A stretch of DNA of 64,000 nucleotides from CANHEE01 sp043777755 (GCA_043777755.1 JAYWHK010000212.1:65306-129305), one strand, 5' to 3'; positions 45,148 through 55,045 are shown, counted from the first letter of the stretch. Numbers and translations: made by a program. The notes: a model not told the origin generated them from the sequence alone.

Positions 45148-47904
45148 TTATTGTCCTCTAATTAATTGAACAAATCCTGTCAAAACTTGTTCTCTTGGAA
45201 CAATTCCTTCAACACGTTGCTCAAAAACTTTGCACTTGTAATAATACGTAGCTTCTTCTAATTCGTTGCCTTTTTGATTTTTACCGTCCCAATCAATAAT
45301 AGGTTTGCTTGTTTCAAAAACTTTTTCGCCCCATCTATTAAATATTTGCATCTCAACTTTTGAAATAAATTTGAAATTTTTAAAAGGCTGGTATAAGTCA
45401 TTGTCACCATCTCCGTTGGGCGTAAAAGTATTTGGCAAATCGTAGATAGGACAATTATCCACACAAATCGTATTGCTTGGAACACTTTCATTTCCCAAAC
45501 TATCCAAAGCCGTAACGTAATAACAGCCAGCCAAAGAACCTTTTACTTCATGTGCAAAAGTTGTATCTTTTACGTTTTCGATTGTTTTTATCAAAACAAG
45601 TTTTTCCTTGGTATTTTTTGCGGCATAAATACGATATGTCTTGGTGTCCAATGCTTTACAAAGATTGATTGGATTGCGCCAAGACAAATAGTTGGTTATT
45701 GTATCTGCTGGATTAAGATTTTCTTTTGTACAAATATTTTCTACTGTCAAAATAGTAGCACAAGGCGGAACATTATCAATCGGAACAGCGCAAACTTCTT
45801 GTGAACGATTCAGCAAAGGTTCACGAATTGCCTTTATACCATAACTACCAATACTTTTGATGTAGTAACAATAATTTTTGCCATTTGTAAGGTTTTCATC
45901 ACGAAATACTCGTTTTTTTACTGTATTTATAGAATCAAAAACATTCGTAACATCATTTTTTCTATAAATAATATAATCCCGATTTTGCCAAGGTGTTTTT
46001 TCTATCCAAGTCAAAATATTGGTTTTATCAGTAGGTGTAATAGTCAAAAACACAGAATTTGCGTTGGAAGCTACGCCCAATGGCTGCGTTTGATTATTGA
46101 CATAAAAATTGATTTTATAAACAAATTGACGTTGTAATGTATTGATATTGTTGTCTTTATAAAAAGTATCGTTTGCGGCAGCGAATGTATTTTGAGTAAA
46201 ATTCGCAATTGGCAAAAACGTAGTTGAATTGCCTTCTGCTCTCAAAAGTTCGTAACGATACGGTGCTTTATTGAGCAAAGTGTCCAAGTCTTTTGAGTCT
46301 GGTTTTGTCCATCGAACATTGATTTCTCCCGTTAAAACATCTGTTTTTTCAACATCTACATTGACCAAAAGCGGCAAATCACGGTTGAGTTGTATGCAAA
46401 TTTCATCAGACCAAAGCCCTTCTACCAGATTATAAGGGTTTTTAGAAATGGTCAATTTGGCAAATTCAGCTTGGATTCGATAGCAATACGTTTTTCCCCT
46501 TTCTACTTTACTATCATTGAAAAAATACTTGCCATTGGCAGCATCTTTTTTTGCAAAAGCAATTTTTGTATAACCTTTGCCTGTCAAACCTGGCGCACAA
46601 GTATCTCTTTGCATGGGCATAGAACCTTCTTTTCGCCATACAGAAAACCCATAAAAATAACCATTTGCGGCATTATCGCAAAGATAAGGTTTTTCCCAAG
46701 TCAAGTTCACATTGCCTTGTTGTATCGCAGCTGCAACTTTTAAAGGTGGCGGAGCAACTACTTTTATCCGAAAAGTCTTGAGAACTGCCAAACCCGTAGG
46801 CTCGTCACCTGGATTTTGCGGCTTTTTACTGTCGTCCACAACCCTAAAAACCACGGAATAATATTGATTAGAAATATGAGAACAATCTGTTTGCCAACGA
46901 AATTTCCCTACAACAGCTGGTGATTCAAAGGTTTGAGGAACAGTGTAGCTTGCTGGGCTTATTGCAACGCTTAAAGGCCCACCAGAAGCCGTCATTTTTA
47001 TTTTATTTCCAACATTAGGGTCATTTCCAATAACGTCAAACTCAACAACTTGACCTGCAACAACACACATTTCTTTGGGAATTTTAAGCGTAGGTGGATC
47101 ATTTTCACATTTTTCAATAAAAATTTGCATATCACGAACCATCGAATCTATGGCGATTCCGTTTCGGTATTCGATAATCATAATCGCAATGTTGTATTCG
47201 CCTGTTTCCTTGGGCGCATCCCAAACCAAATCGCCTGTTTTGCTATTGATGTACATCGAGCTGCCTACATTGCTGCCAACCAAACTTGGAAAAACATAAC
47301 CTGGAACATTTTTCCCTGGCGACTGCCTTGGAACAGTCAAATAATAATACAAACTGTCACCATCGCTGTCAAAAGCACTTGGATTGTGTGTAAAAACTTT
47401 GCCTGTACAACCAAAATCTATCGGAGCTTGCAGAAGTTGCGGCGTACTGTTACTCCCTTGGAATTGTTCATTCAAAAAAGAGAAAGTAGTAGAAATACTA
47501 AAAGCAATCATGTCAGAATTTGGAAAATTGACATTTTTGACGCTACCATTTCTGTTTTGGTCGGTCATCGAAATAACATAAAAAGGGGCAAAACCTGGAT
47601 AGGTATGTGTCGATACATAGACATTCTTCTTGATGTCATTGCCCAGTACTTCGCCTTGAGGGACACCAGAGCTTCCTTTTGCGCCATTGCTTCGTACAAC
47701 AACGGTCACTTTCCCATCGCCCCATTCAAGCGTAAGTGAGTCACGATCAGCACTCGTACTTGTGGCTTTTGTGTAAGTAGTAATGGTCGCTTCGATGGTT
47801 AGCGGTCCAGTTTGTTTGATGCTGATTTCTCCAGCTCGATTATGCGTCGCCCAAATCAAAACATTTGGCAACAACAAAAAAACATATAGTAAAAATCGCT
47901 TCAT
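45148..47904 (-). CDS. Large Ig/FN3-like surface protein with T9SS type B C-terminus
   Basis: This 918-residue protein begins with a signal peptide (FLLYVFLLLPNVLIWA) and then a domain that opens many bacteroidotal surface proteins: HNRAGEISIKQTGPLTIEAT, DRDSLTLEWGDGKV and ISMTDQNRNG. Cadherin- or Ig-like parts follow (HNPSAFDSDGDSLYYYLTVP, EMCVVAGQVVEFDVIGNDPN). Several FN3-like modules with Cys follow from ~410 (GNVNLTWEKPYLCDNAANGY, GEINVRWTKPDSKDLDTLL). The end is a type B T9SS signal: DLPNTFTPNGDGDNDLYQPF, VEMQIFNRWGEKVFET and LEEATYYYKCKVFEQ. It is a likely adhesin. The start is the ATG at 47904; the longer frame to 47964 adds no signal peptide. Confidence 0.82.
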   Translation of the reverse strand: MKRFLLYVFLLLPNVLIWATHNRAGEISIKQTGPLTIEATITTYTKATSTSADRDSLTLEWGDGKVTVVVRSNGAKGSSGVPQGEVLGNDIKKNVYVSTHTYPGFAPFYVISMTDQNRNGSVKNVNFPNSDMIAFSISTTFSFLNEQFQGSNSTPQLLQAPIDFGCTGKVFTHNPSAFDSDGDSLYYYLTVPRQSPGKNVPGYVFPSLVGSNVGSSMYINSKTGDLVWDAPKETGEYNIAIMIIEYRNGIAIDSMVRDMQIFIEKCENDPPTLKIPKEMCVVAGQVVEFDVIGNDPNVGNKIKMTASGGPLSVAISPASYTVPQTFESPAVVGKFRWQTDCSHISNQYYSVVFRVVDDSKKPQNPGDEPTGLAVLKTFRIKVVAPPPLKVAAAIQQGNVNLTWEKPYLCDNAANGYFYGFSVWRKEGSMPMQRDTCAPGLTGKGYTKIAFAKKDAANGKYFFNDSKVERGKTYCYRIQAEFAKLTISKNPYNLVEGLWSDEICIQLNRDLPLLVNVDVEKTDVLTGEINVRWTKPDSKDLDTLLNKAPYRYELLRAEGNSTTFLPIANFTQNTFAAANDTFYKDNNINTLQRQFVYKINFYVNNQTQPLGVASNANSVFLTITPTDKTNILTWIEKTPWQNRDYIIYRKNDVTNVFDSINTVKKRVFRDENLTNGKNYCYYIKSIGSYGIKAIREPLLNRSQEVCAVPIDNVPPCATILTVENICTKENLNPADTITNYLSWRNPINLCKALDTKTYRIYAAKNTKEKLVLIKTIENVKDTTFAHEVKGSLAGCYYVTALDSLGNESVPSNTICVDNCPIYDLPNTFTPNGDGDNDLYQPFKNFKFISKVEMQIFNRWGEKVFETSKPIIDWDGKNQKGNELEEATYYYKCKVFEQRVEGIVPREQVLTGFVQLIRGQ

Positions 47905-48218
47905 GGTAAAAATTAGGTTTATGGCTGATTTATTCAATTGAGGTGATTTTATATAAACGAACAAAGTTAATCTAAAATTTTTTTAAAAGATGTGATTTTT
48001 TTAAAATATCACTGTTTTATTTGATAATTCAAAAAAAAGGTAGTTTGAGGTATTTTTTTCAATAAAAAATATGGAGTAGTTTAGAAAAAATTGTTATTTT
48101 GTACTGTTAAGTATTTCGAACTGAAATAATTGACATTTTAAAATAGTATAAAACATTGTAAATCAGAAAGTTAAAAAACTTATAGGCTTACGACTACTCA
48201 ATTCAAGACTTAATTTAC
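47905..48218. other. Intergenic region between divergent genes, no gene seen
   Basis: This 314-base AT-rich gap separates divergent genes. I see no coding frame or strong hairpin. A GGCTTACGACTACT stretch at about 48184-48197 belongs to the short scattered GACTTACGACT repeat family. No confident -33/-7 promoter could be placed. Confidence 0.4.
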
Positions 48219-51032
48219 ATGGCTATTCAAAATAAAAAAAACAACTTTTCTTATTACTTTCTTCCTTTGCAAAAATGGATATTTTGTCTCCTTTTACTGT
48301 GTTTTACGCTGACTTCTTATGCTCAAAACGAAAGTTTCAAGCAAATGGAAAGCGATATTGAATCCTCAAAAACGCCCGATACCACTCGTCTGCGTTATAT
48401 GATTTGTATGGTGGATAGTATTTACGATGCAAGTGTTTGGGAGCCTCTAAATGAGCGAGCTTACGATTTAGCAGCAAAACTTTCCGTTCATTCTGATGCT
48501 AAACACCGTTATTGGGGCAAACTCTTTTTAGCAGATGCTATGAACAATAGAGGTTTTGCCAATAAGTCAAGGGGCAATATCAATAAGGCACTCGAGCTTT
48601 ACTTTCAAGCCCTTCGTTTGAGAGAAGACATAGGTTATGAAATTGGTATCGCCTCGTCTTACAACAACCTCGCTGATATTTTTAGCAATCAAGGTGATAC
48701 AATTCGAGCCTTGGAATACCATTATAAAAGTATGGATATTCGTAAAAAGTTGCAAGATCAACATGGCATTGCCCAATCTTTAAATAATATTGGTCAGACT
48801 TACCTTCAAATGCAGAAAATAGAAAAATCCTTACCTTACCTGAACCAAAGTATTGATATGTTTCGTGAAATAGGTGGTCAAGGTGGACTTGGGAAAGCAT
48901 TATATACGTTGAGTTTGGTACAGTCCAATAAAAAAGATTTTATTGGCGCTCGACAAAGCTTGGAAGAAAGCCTACATATTCTCTATGACCTTCACGACGA
49001 CGAAAATATTGCATTGACTATTTTACAAATTGGTACTATTGATTTTGAAGAAAATAAAACTAAGGGAGCAGAGGAAAAATGTAAACAAGTAATTATTATT
49101 AGTCAAGCAGGTCAGTTTTTGGCAATTGAAGGAATGGCATACAGGTTACTCAGCAAAATATTTGAGTCCAAAAGAAACCATGAAAGAGCCTTGGAGTTTT
49201 ATAAAAAACATATTGAAATAAAAGAAAAAATCAACAATATTAGCATCCAAAATTATACTGCCCAATATCAGTATGCTTATGAATACGCTAAAAAAGATGC
49301 TATCGCTTTTTCGGAAAAAGTACAACTCAAAAAGGATTCTAATCTAAAAATCATCTTTTACAGTCTTGCAGCTTTTTGTTTCTTCTTACTTTCAAGTATT
49401 TTACTTTATTTTTATCGCTTGCGTTTAAAAGCAAGTAAGATTTTAGAAGAAAAAAACAAGCAAATAGAATTGGCTTTGACACGAGCGGAAACGAGCGAGC
49501 GTTTCAAATCTCAGTTTTTGAGCAATGTCAGTCACGAGATTCGTACTCCAATGAACGCTATTTTTGGCATGAGTAATTTGCTTGCCGATACGCCTTTAGA
49601 TGTGCAACAAAAATCATATTTGAGTGCCATTAATAACTCTTCTGAAAATTTATTACTGATAATCAATGATGTATTGGATTTTTCAAAATTAGAAGCAGGA
49701 AAAATGATTTTGGAACAAACTCCGTTTCAAATCAGCAAAGTTATTGATGATGTTCACAACACTTTACAATTCAAAGCACAAGAAAAAGGTTTGAGTTTTT
49801 CTTGCAAAAAAGATGAAAAAATCAATGACTACCTCTTAGGCGATGGTTTTAGAATATATCAAGTATTGATTAATTTGGTAAGCAATGCCATCAAATTCAC
49901 TGAAAAAGGCAAGGTTGAAGTGAATGTAGAGTGTTCTGAGGACAGTGAAAATAAGCAAAAAATAAAATTTTCTGTCAAAGATACTGGCGTTGGTATTCCC
50001 AAAAATAAATTGCAAAATATTTTTGAATCGTTTCAGCAAGCCAGTAACGACATTGCTCGACAGTACGGCGGCACAGGACTTGGTTTGAGTATTTCGCAAC
50101 AATTGGTGGCGTTGCGTAACGGAAAAATAGAAGTGGAGAGCGAGCCTTCAAAAGGTTCTCTTTTTTATTTCACATTGGAATACGACAAAAGCGATAAAGA
50201 TGCTTTTGAAAAAGCGCACGGCACTCCCAAAATCGAAGATCCACAAAAGCTCAAAAACCTTAAAATCCTTTTGGCAGAAGACAACGAATACAATAGAATT
50301 TTAGCAGTGGATTCTTTGAAAAAAACACTGCGTCATGTGACGATTCACGAAGTAGAAACAGGTGCGCAAGTTTTGAAAGCGGTGATGGATTACGACTATG
50401 ACCTCATTTTGATGGACATTAATATGCCCGAGATGAACGGTTACGAGGCAACTATTCAGATTCGGAATTTTTTCCCAGCCGACAAAAAAGACATTCCGAT
50501 TATTGCACTAACGGCGTATTCAAGAGAAGAAGAAGAAAAGAAATGCTATGAAGTTGGTATGAACAATTTGGTGACAAAACCTTTTAAAATGCACCAATTA
50601 TTAAACGCAATTACAAAAATAATTTCGTTAAAATCGTCAGAAATAATTGACAATCAAGAAGATACATCAAAAAATCAATCACCTCAGAATCAAGCAGTAG
50701 ATTTTACATTTATGGAAAATTTTACTGAAAACAGTAAAGAAGACATGGTGTATTTTATTCAAAAATTCATCCAAACCATACCATCAGCAATAGAAAAACT
50801 AAGTGTTGCTATTGCTGAAAATGATGCTGTAAAAATCAAAAAAATAGCACATACCATCAAACCACAAATAGAATTTGTAGGCATCAAAAAAGGCTTAGAA
50901 AACGTCAAGATTTTAGAAGAAAAAATAGCAGAACCCAACTATGATATTGTAGAGATTGAGACGCTTTTCAACGATATTTGTAAAAATATTGATGAAGGAA
51001 AAATTATTTTAGAAAATTTTAGCAAAAATTAA
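48219..51032 (+). CDS. TPR-containing hybrid histidine kinase with receiver and Hpt domains
   Basis: This 937-residue protein holds a complete phosphorelay. The N-terminus has a short hydrophobic segment (WIFCLLLLCFTLTSYAQN), then about six TPR units at 100-330 (for example NINKALELYFQALRLREDIG, QGDTIRALEYHYKSMDIRKK). A membrane helix lies near 375-400 (FYSLAAFCFFLLSSILLYFY) and a coiled-coil linker follows. HisKA has the phospho-accepting His439 in NVSHEIRTPMN. The HATPase domain has the N-box INLVSNAIKFTEKG and the G-boxes DTGVGIP and YGGTGLGLSI. A receiver follows with Asp733 in LILMDINMPEMNGYE, and an Hpt domain has His878 in KIAHTIKPQIEFVG. The ligand sensed and the output regulator are unknown. 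Confidence 0.88.
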   Translation: MAIQNKKNNFSYYFLPLQKWIFCLLLLCFTLTSYAQNESFKQMESDIESSKTPDTTRLRYMICMVDSIYDASVWEPLNERAYDLAAKLSVHSDAKHRYWGKLFLADAMNNRGFANKSRGNINKALELYFQALRLREDIGYEIGIASSYNNLADIFSNQGDTIRALEYHYKSMDIRKKLQDQHGIAQSLNNIGQTYLQMQKIEKSLPYLNQSIDMFREIGGQGGLGKALYTLSLVQSNKKDFIGARQSLEESLHILYDLHDDENIALTILQIGTIDFEENKTKGAEEKCKQVIIISQAGQFLAIEGMAYRLLSKIFESKRNHERALEFYKKHIEIKEKINNISIQNYTAQYQYAYEYAKKDAIAFSEKVQLKKDSNLKIIFYSLAAFCFFLLSSILLYFYRLRLKASKILEEKNKQIELALTRAETSERFKSQFLSNVSHEIRTPMNAIFGMSNLLADTPLDVQQKSYLSAINNSSENLLLIINDVLDFSKLEAGKMILEQTPFQISKVIDDVHNTLQFKAQEKGLSFSCKKDEKINDYLLGDGFRIYQVLINLVSNAIKFTEKGKVEVNVECSEDSENKQKIKFSVKDTGVGIPKNKLQNIFESFQQASNDIARQYGGTGLGLSISQQLVALRNGKIEVESEPSKGSLFYFTLEYDKSDKDAFEKAHGTPKIEDPQKLKNLKILLAEDNEYNRILAVDSLKKTLRHVTIHEVETGAQVLKAVMDYDYDLILMDINMPEMNGYEATIQIRNFFPADKKDIPIIALTAYSREEEEKKCYEVGMNNLVTKPFKMHQLLNAITKIISLKSSEIIDNQEDTSKNQSPQNQAVDFTFMENFTENSKEDMVYFIQKFIQTIPSAIEKLSVAIAENDAVKIKKIAHTIKPQIEFVGIKKGLENVKILEEKIAEPNYDIVEIETLFNDICKNIDEGKIILENFSKN

Positions 51033-51374
51033 TTTTTAAATATGTTAAAGTTTATTTTAATTTATAAAAATAAATACTCTATAACTAATTAACAATCAAT
51101 TATTTACGTAAAAATATTTTTTTATAAAAATATTTTTACGTAAATAAATTATAAAAAGGCATAATATTTGAAAAAAATATAATGTCTTAGGAAGTAAGCA
51201 TACATCAATTAGAAAACTTTTATTTACTACACACCTTACTTTTTCAAGATAAATTTTATTGATTAACTTAGCATCATAGCTCAAGTAAAGCCACTACGCT
51301 ATTTCAGAACCACCTCGCGCTGCGCTTGAAGGTGATGTTGGGTATTTTTTGGGAGTTCAAAACATATTTTCATC
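51033..51374. other. Intergenic region with a perfect AT-rich hairpin
   Basis: This 342-base gap between same-strand genes contains a 22-bp perfect inverted repeat (51100-51121 and 51126-51147), listed separately. A more GC-rich stretch near 51305-51340 (ACCTCGCGCTGCGCTTGAAG) has base use unlike its surroundings. No coding frame was recognised. Confidence 0.45.
51100..51147. terminator. Perfect 22-bp hairpin, possible terminator of the kinase gene
   Basis: TTATTTACGTAAAAATATTT with two more T forms the left arm; the right arm is its exact reverse complement and the loop is the four bases TTAT. It lies 68 bases after the kinase stop. The stem is almost all A-T, so it could be a terminator, a stabilising 3' structure or an insertion remnant. 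Confidence 0.5.
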
Positions 51375-54029
51375 ATGAGAAAAATTCATCCTAATCTCCG
51401 CCTTTGGGGACTAACATTGCTTTGCCTTTTTGCAGCTGCAATGTACCTTAATGCTCAATGCTCTTGCAAAAGTGCGCCTGTAAATCTTGATTTCAACAGT
51501 AGTGGAGTTCGGGTCGTAACCCTTGCCGATGTTGTCATTAATCCGATGTCTTGCAGCGGAACATTAACGCTAAGTATTGGAAATCAACCAATTAGTGGCA
51601 ATATCGTCACTTGTTCTTTGGGCAATCAAGCACTGACAGCAACGGTAACGAATGGCGCAAGCACTTGTTCTACAACGGTTTTTGTCAATGATGTTACACC
51701 GCCAATTATTATTGCAAATGACATTACAGTAGCCTGTAACAACATCGTTAATTCGTCTATATCTGCAACAGCAAGCGATGCTTGCGATGGAAATATCACT
51801 CAGATTCCTCACAGCGATATAATCCTTAATGGAACTTGTGCTGACCCATTCATGTCCAAAACAACTCGGACATGGACAGCCAGCGATAGCAAAGGCAATT
51901 CTACTACAAAAATACAAATCATTACTGTTGCAAGACCAGATTTGACAAAAGTTACTTTTCCGAGCAATACGCCTACGTTTTCTTGTAGTTTGGGACTTGA
52001 CCCGAACAATGTTGCCTTTTTAGGACAACCTTTGTACCTTGGGCAACCTTTGGCGAATAGCATTACTTGCGGTATTGCCGTTTCCAAACAAGACATGACT
52101 TTTACCTATTGTCAAAAAGGGTATAAAATTATTAGAACTTGGACAGTAACTGATTTCATGTGTATGAACTCGATGATTTCTTCTATGCAAGAAATCAAAG
52201 TGATGGACAGTACTGCGCCTTTTTTGAAAGTGCCAAAAGACAGCACTTACAATACTGATGCAAAAACGTGTACAGCAACAGTTACTTTGCCAAAAGCAAA
52301 TGCAACAGATGATTGTTCAGCGGTAAGTATTGAAGCATTCAGTTCATTTGGTGTTGGATATGGGCCTTTTAAAAATATTGCAACAGGCTCATATACAGTT
52401 ACTTACAAAGCAACCGACGAGTGTGGCAATGTTGCAACAAGCAATATGACTGTTACTGTAAAAGATTTAATTAAGCCAACGCCGATTTGTTACAATGGAC
52501 TTTCTGCAAGTTTGACTGCAATGAATGGTGGAATGGTGACGATTGATGCGAAAACCTTTAACGCTGGCAGTTATGACAATTGTACTGTAAAAACGGAGTT
52601 GGATTTCAAATTAAAAGCGGTGAGTCAGCCTGGTTTGCCCGCAAAAGAAGTGAATTTTAATTGCTCTGATTTAGGTTTGCAAGAAGTACAACTTTGGGTA
52701 ACGGACAAAGCTGGAAACAGTGATTTCTGTACAACTTATATTGATATTCAAGACAACAATCAACTTTGTACGACTGGCTCAAAAGTTACTTTTGCTGGTG
52801 AAGTCAAAAAACCAAATGGTGAAAAAGTACAAGATGTTACCTTAAAAATTACTGGTTTTACGCCTTTAAAACCGATTTTTACAGGAATAAATGGCTTTTT
52901 TGGTGTCAATGGTTTGCCAACTGGAAAAAATTATTCATTTCAACCAATGAAAGATACGATGCCAACAAATGGTATTTCGACATTGGATATTTTATTGATT
53001 CAAAAACACGTTTTGGGAACAAAAAGTTTGACCTCGCCTTATCAATTCATCGCAGCAGATGTGGACAAAAACGGCAAAGTTTCCACAGGTGATATTGTCG
53101 CTTTGCGAAAATTGATTTTGGGTGTCAATAAGAATTTTGCCAACAATAAATCTTGGCGTTTTGTGGAAAGCACTTACAAATTCAAAGATACAATCAATCC
53201 TTTGAACGATGTTTTTCCAGAGTTAAAACAATACATCAACTTAAAAAGTAGCGCAAAGGTTGATTTTACAGCAGTGAAAGTTGGTGATGTCAGCGGAGAT
53301 GCAAAAGCAAACAATGTTGGCTCTTCAAGTACTCGAAATGACAATAAACCTTTAATCTTGAATGTTAAAGACGACATTGTAGAAACAGGAAATACGCTAA
53401 ATGTAAAAATTGATGCTGCTAATTTTGATAAAATAAATGGCTTGCAAATGAAATTAGCTTTTGATGCAAATGCTATTGAATTACAAGAAATTCAAAACGG
53501 AACATTAGATGACTTGACCGAACAGCATTTTGCAACACAAAATGCAAAATTGGGAGAAATTTCTCTCAGTTGGACAACAAATGAAGAAAAAGCAAAGCGT
53601 TTTAAGGCAGAAACTGTTTTCACGATGGTTTTTAAAGCAAAACAAAATGGTCGTTTGAGCGATTGGTTACGTTTAGAAAAAAACAGTGATTTACAAGCAG
53701 AAGCCTACAATATTGAAGAAAATGTATTGCCAATTGTATTGAATTTTGAAGGAGAAAAAACATCAAATGAATTTGTTGTTTTACAAAATCAACCAAATCC
53801 TTTTGATGCCAGTACTGAAATTAACTTCCGTTTGCCTTCTGCCGAAAAAGTAAGTTTACAAGTTTTTGACCTTAACGGGAGATTATTACAAAATAGAAAC
53901 GAATCTTTTCCACAAGGTTGGAACAGCTTAAAAATACAAAAAGAAGATTTGCCAAACAGCGGTGTTTATTACTACCGCCTCGCTACAAGCAACGCTTCCT
54001 TTACAAAAAAAATGATAATGATAGATTGA
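51375..54029 (+). CDS. HYR/cohesin/dockerin-type surface protein with T9SS type A signal
   Basis: This 884-residue protein has a signal peptide (LWGLTLLCLFAAAMYLNAQC) and Ig/HYR-like modules with conserved Cys pairs (VTPPIIIANDITVACNNIV, ATDECGNVATSNMTVTVKD, WVTDKAGNSDFCTTYIDIQD). A carboxypeptidase-regulatory-like segment follows (KKPNGEKVQDVTLKITGF). A dockerin-like pair comes next (NGISTLDILLIQKHVLG, AADVDKNGKVSTGDIVALRK), then a cohesin-like domain (ETGNTLNVKIDAANFDKING, LQMKLAFDANAIELQEI). The C-terminus is a type A T9SS signal (NQPNPFDASTEINFRL, VSLQVFDLNGRLLQ, SGVYYYRLATS). It is a surface or secreted protein with two protein-interaction modules; the partner is not known. Confidence 0.82.
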   Translation: MRKIHPNLRLWGLTLLCLFAAAMYLNAQCSCKSAPVNLDFNSSGVRVVTLADVVINPMSCSGTLTLSIGNQPISGNIVTCSLGNQALTATVTNGASTCSTTVFVNDVTPPIIIANDITVACNNIVNSSISATASDACDGNITQIPHSDIILNGTCADPFMSKTTRTWTASDSKGNSTTKIQIITVARPDLTKVTFPSNTPTFSCSLGLDPNNVAFLGQPLYLGQPLANSITCGIAVSKQDMTFTYCQKGYKIIRTWTVTDFMCMNSMISSMQEIKVMDSTAPFLKVPKDSTYNTDAKTCTATVTLPKANATDDCSAVSIEAFSSFGVGYGPFKNIATGSYTVTYKATDECGNVATSNMTVTVKDLIKPTPICYNGLSASLTAMNGGMVTIDAKTFNAGSYDNCTVKTELDFKLKAVSQPGLPAKEVNFNCSDLGLQEVQLWVTDKAGNSDFCTTYIDIQDNNQLCTTGSKVTFAGEVKKPNGEKVQDVTLKITGFTPLKPIFTGINGFFGVNGLPTGKNYSFQPMKDTMPTNGISTLDILLIQKHVLGTKSLTSPYQFIAADVDKNGKVSTGDIVALRKLILGVNKNFANNKSWRFVESTYKFKDTINPLNDVFPELKQYINLKSSAKVDFTAVKVGDVSGDAKANNVGSSSTRNDNKPLILNVKDDIVETGNTLNVKIDAANFDKINGLQMKLAFDANAIELQEIQNGTLDDLTEQHFATQNAKLGEISLSWTTNEEKAKRFKAETVFTMVFKAKQNGRLSDWLRLEKNSDLQAEAYNIEENVLPIVLNFEGEKTSNEFVVLQNQPNPFDASTEINFRLPSAEKVSLQVFDLNGRLLQNRNESFPQGWNSLKIQKEDLPNSGVYYYRLATSNASFTKKMIMID

Positions 54030-54105
54030 TGATGATGTTCAGTTTCGTAGAAAGGTGAGGAAAATTTATTTTTTTCGTCCTTTCTACGGCTGATTTTTTT
54101 TGTCT

Positions 54106-54152
54106 AAAAAGAAGTGGCTATCTCAAACGAGTTGAGATAGCCACTTCTTTTT
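54106..54152. terminator. Strong bidirectional terminator
   Basis: AAAAAGAAGTGGCTATCTCA and its mirror form a 21-bp stem around a five-base loop, with A and T tracts on the two sides. It serves the convergent T9SS protein gene and the LOG-family gene. A repeat copy starts two bases beyond it. Confidence 0.88.
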
Positions 54153-54153
54153 G

Positions 54154-54240
54154 ATACACGTCGGAAAGTATTTTTTTGATTTTGAATTTATGCAAAATAT
54201 TGAATATCAAGCATTTGCAATATCTTAATATCCAATATCT
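54154..54240 (+). repeat. Dispersed intergenic element, copy D (right end missing)
   Basis: The copy starts ATACACGTCGGAAAGTA, has GAATTTATGCAAAATATTGA and AATATCCAATATCT, but the terminal CCGTTGTGTATA found in copies B and E is absent. It adjoins a strong terminator and lies just beyond the LOG-family gene stop. Confidence 0.65.
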
Positions 54241-54257
54241 CTTCTTTTTATTTGAAA

Positions 54258-54992
54258 CTACAATTCATAATTCGGACGCAACTCGCCCATTGCAGGACTT
54301 TCGCCTTCCTCATAAAACTCATTGATAATTTTTACCACTTCATCAATCTCATCAGTGATGTGAAATAAATTAATATCTTCCAGATTGATGGTATGGTATT
54401 CTTCACCCATGATGTTATAAATCCAATCCTTCATGCCCGTCCAGAAATGAGAACCGAAAAGAATAATTGGAACTGGAGTGATTTTTTTAGTTTGAATCAA
54501 AGTCAGAACTTCAAAAAGCTCGTCCATTGTACCAAAACCACCAGGCATAACCACAAATGCTTGTGCATATTTTACAAACATTACCTTTCTTACAAAGAAA
54601 TAATTGTGGTCTAAGTTCTTGTCAGAATCAATGTACGGGTTATGGTTTTGTTCAAAAGGCAATTTGATGTTTAATCCTACTGAAACGCCACCTTGCAAAG
54701 CTGCCCCTTTATTACCAGCTTCCATGATACCTGGCCCACCGCCTGTGATGATGCCGTAGCCTTCTTCGGTCAAACGGCTTGCGATTTTTACCGCCCATTC
54801 ATAGTATTCTGTACTGGCTTTTAGTCTTGCCGAACCAAATATCGAAATACAAGGGCCTATTGAGTTTAATTTTTCAAAACCTTCAACAAATTCAGCCATA
54901 ACCTTGAACATTGTCCAAGCATTTTCACCTTTGAGTGCTGTCCACTCTTTCATTCTGCGTTTTGGAACGCTAAGAATTGCTTTTTCTTCCAT
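54258..54992 (-). CDS. LOG-family (lysine-decarboxylase-like) nucleotide-processing protein
   Basis: This 244-residue Rossmann protein has the LOG motif PGGFGTMDELFE and the preceding GGGPGIMEAGNKGA. ISIFGSARLKASTEYYEWAV is the usual N-terminal part. LOG enzymes release ribose 5-phosphate from nucleoside monophosphates (in plants, cytokinin activation). In bacteria the members often act as AMP or related nucleotide nucleosidases. The true substrate here is not known. An N-terminal extension of about 45 residues precedes the core. It is a single gene, divergent from nothing near. Confidence 0.85.
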   Translation of the reverse strand: MEEKAILSVPKRRMKEWTALKGENAWTMFKVMAEFVEGFEKLNSIGPCISIFGSARLKASTEYYEWAVKIASRLTEEGYGIITGGGPGIMEAGNKGAALQGGVSVGLNIKLPFEQNHNPYIDSDKNLDHNYFFVRKVMFVKYAQAFVVMPGGFGTMDELFEVLTLIQTKKITPVPIILFGSHFWTGMKDWIYNIMGEEYHTINLEDINLFHITDEIDEVVKIINEFYEEGESPAMGELRPNYEL

Positions 54993-55016
54993 TTATAATA
55001 ATTTAAAAATTTACAT

Positions 55017-55045
55017 AAAAAAAGCCCGTCCGTTTAGGACAGGCT
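55017..55045 (-). terminator. Intrinsic terminator of the NtrC-type regulator gene
   Basis: On the minus strand AGCCTGTCC, TAAAC, GGACGGGCT and then seven T form a hairpin with one G-T pair. It lies about 110 bases past the regulator stop and ahead of the LOG-family gene, so the two genes are separate transcripts. Confidence 0.75.

Noticed and set aside
54258..54992. Lysine decarboxylase as the name of the LOG gene.
   Set aside because: The old name comes from a mislabelled family; the PGGxGT motif marks a LOG-type nucleotide hydrolase.
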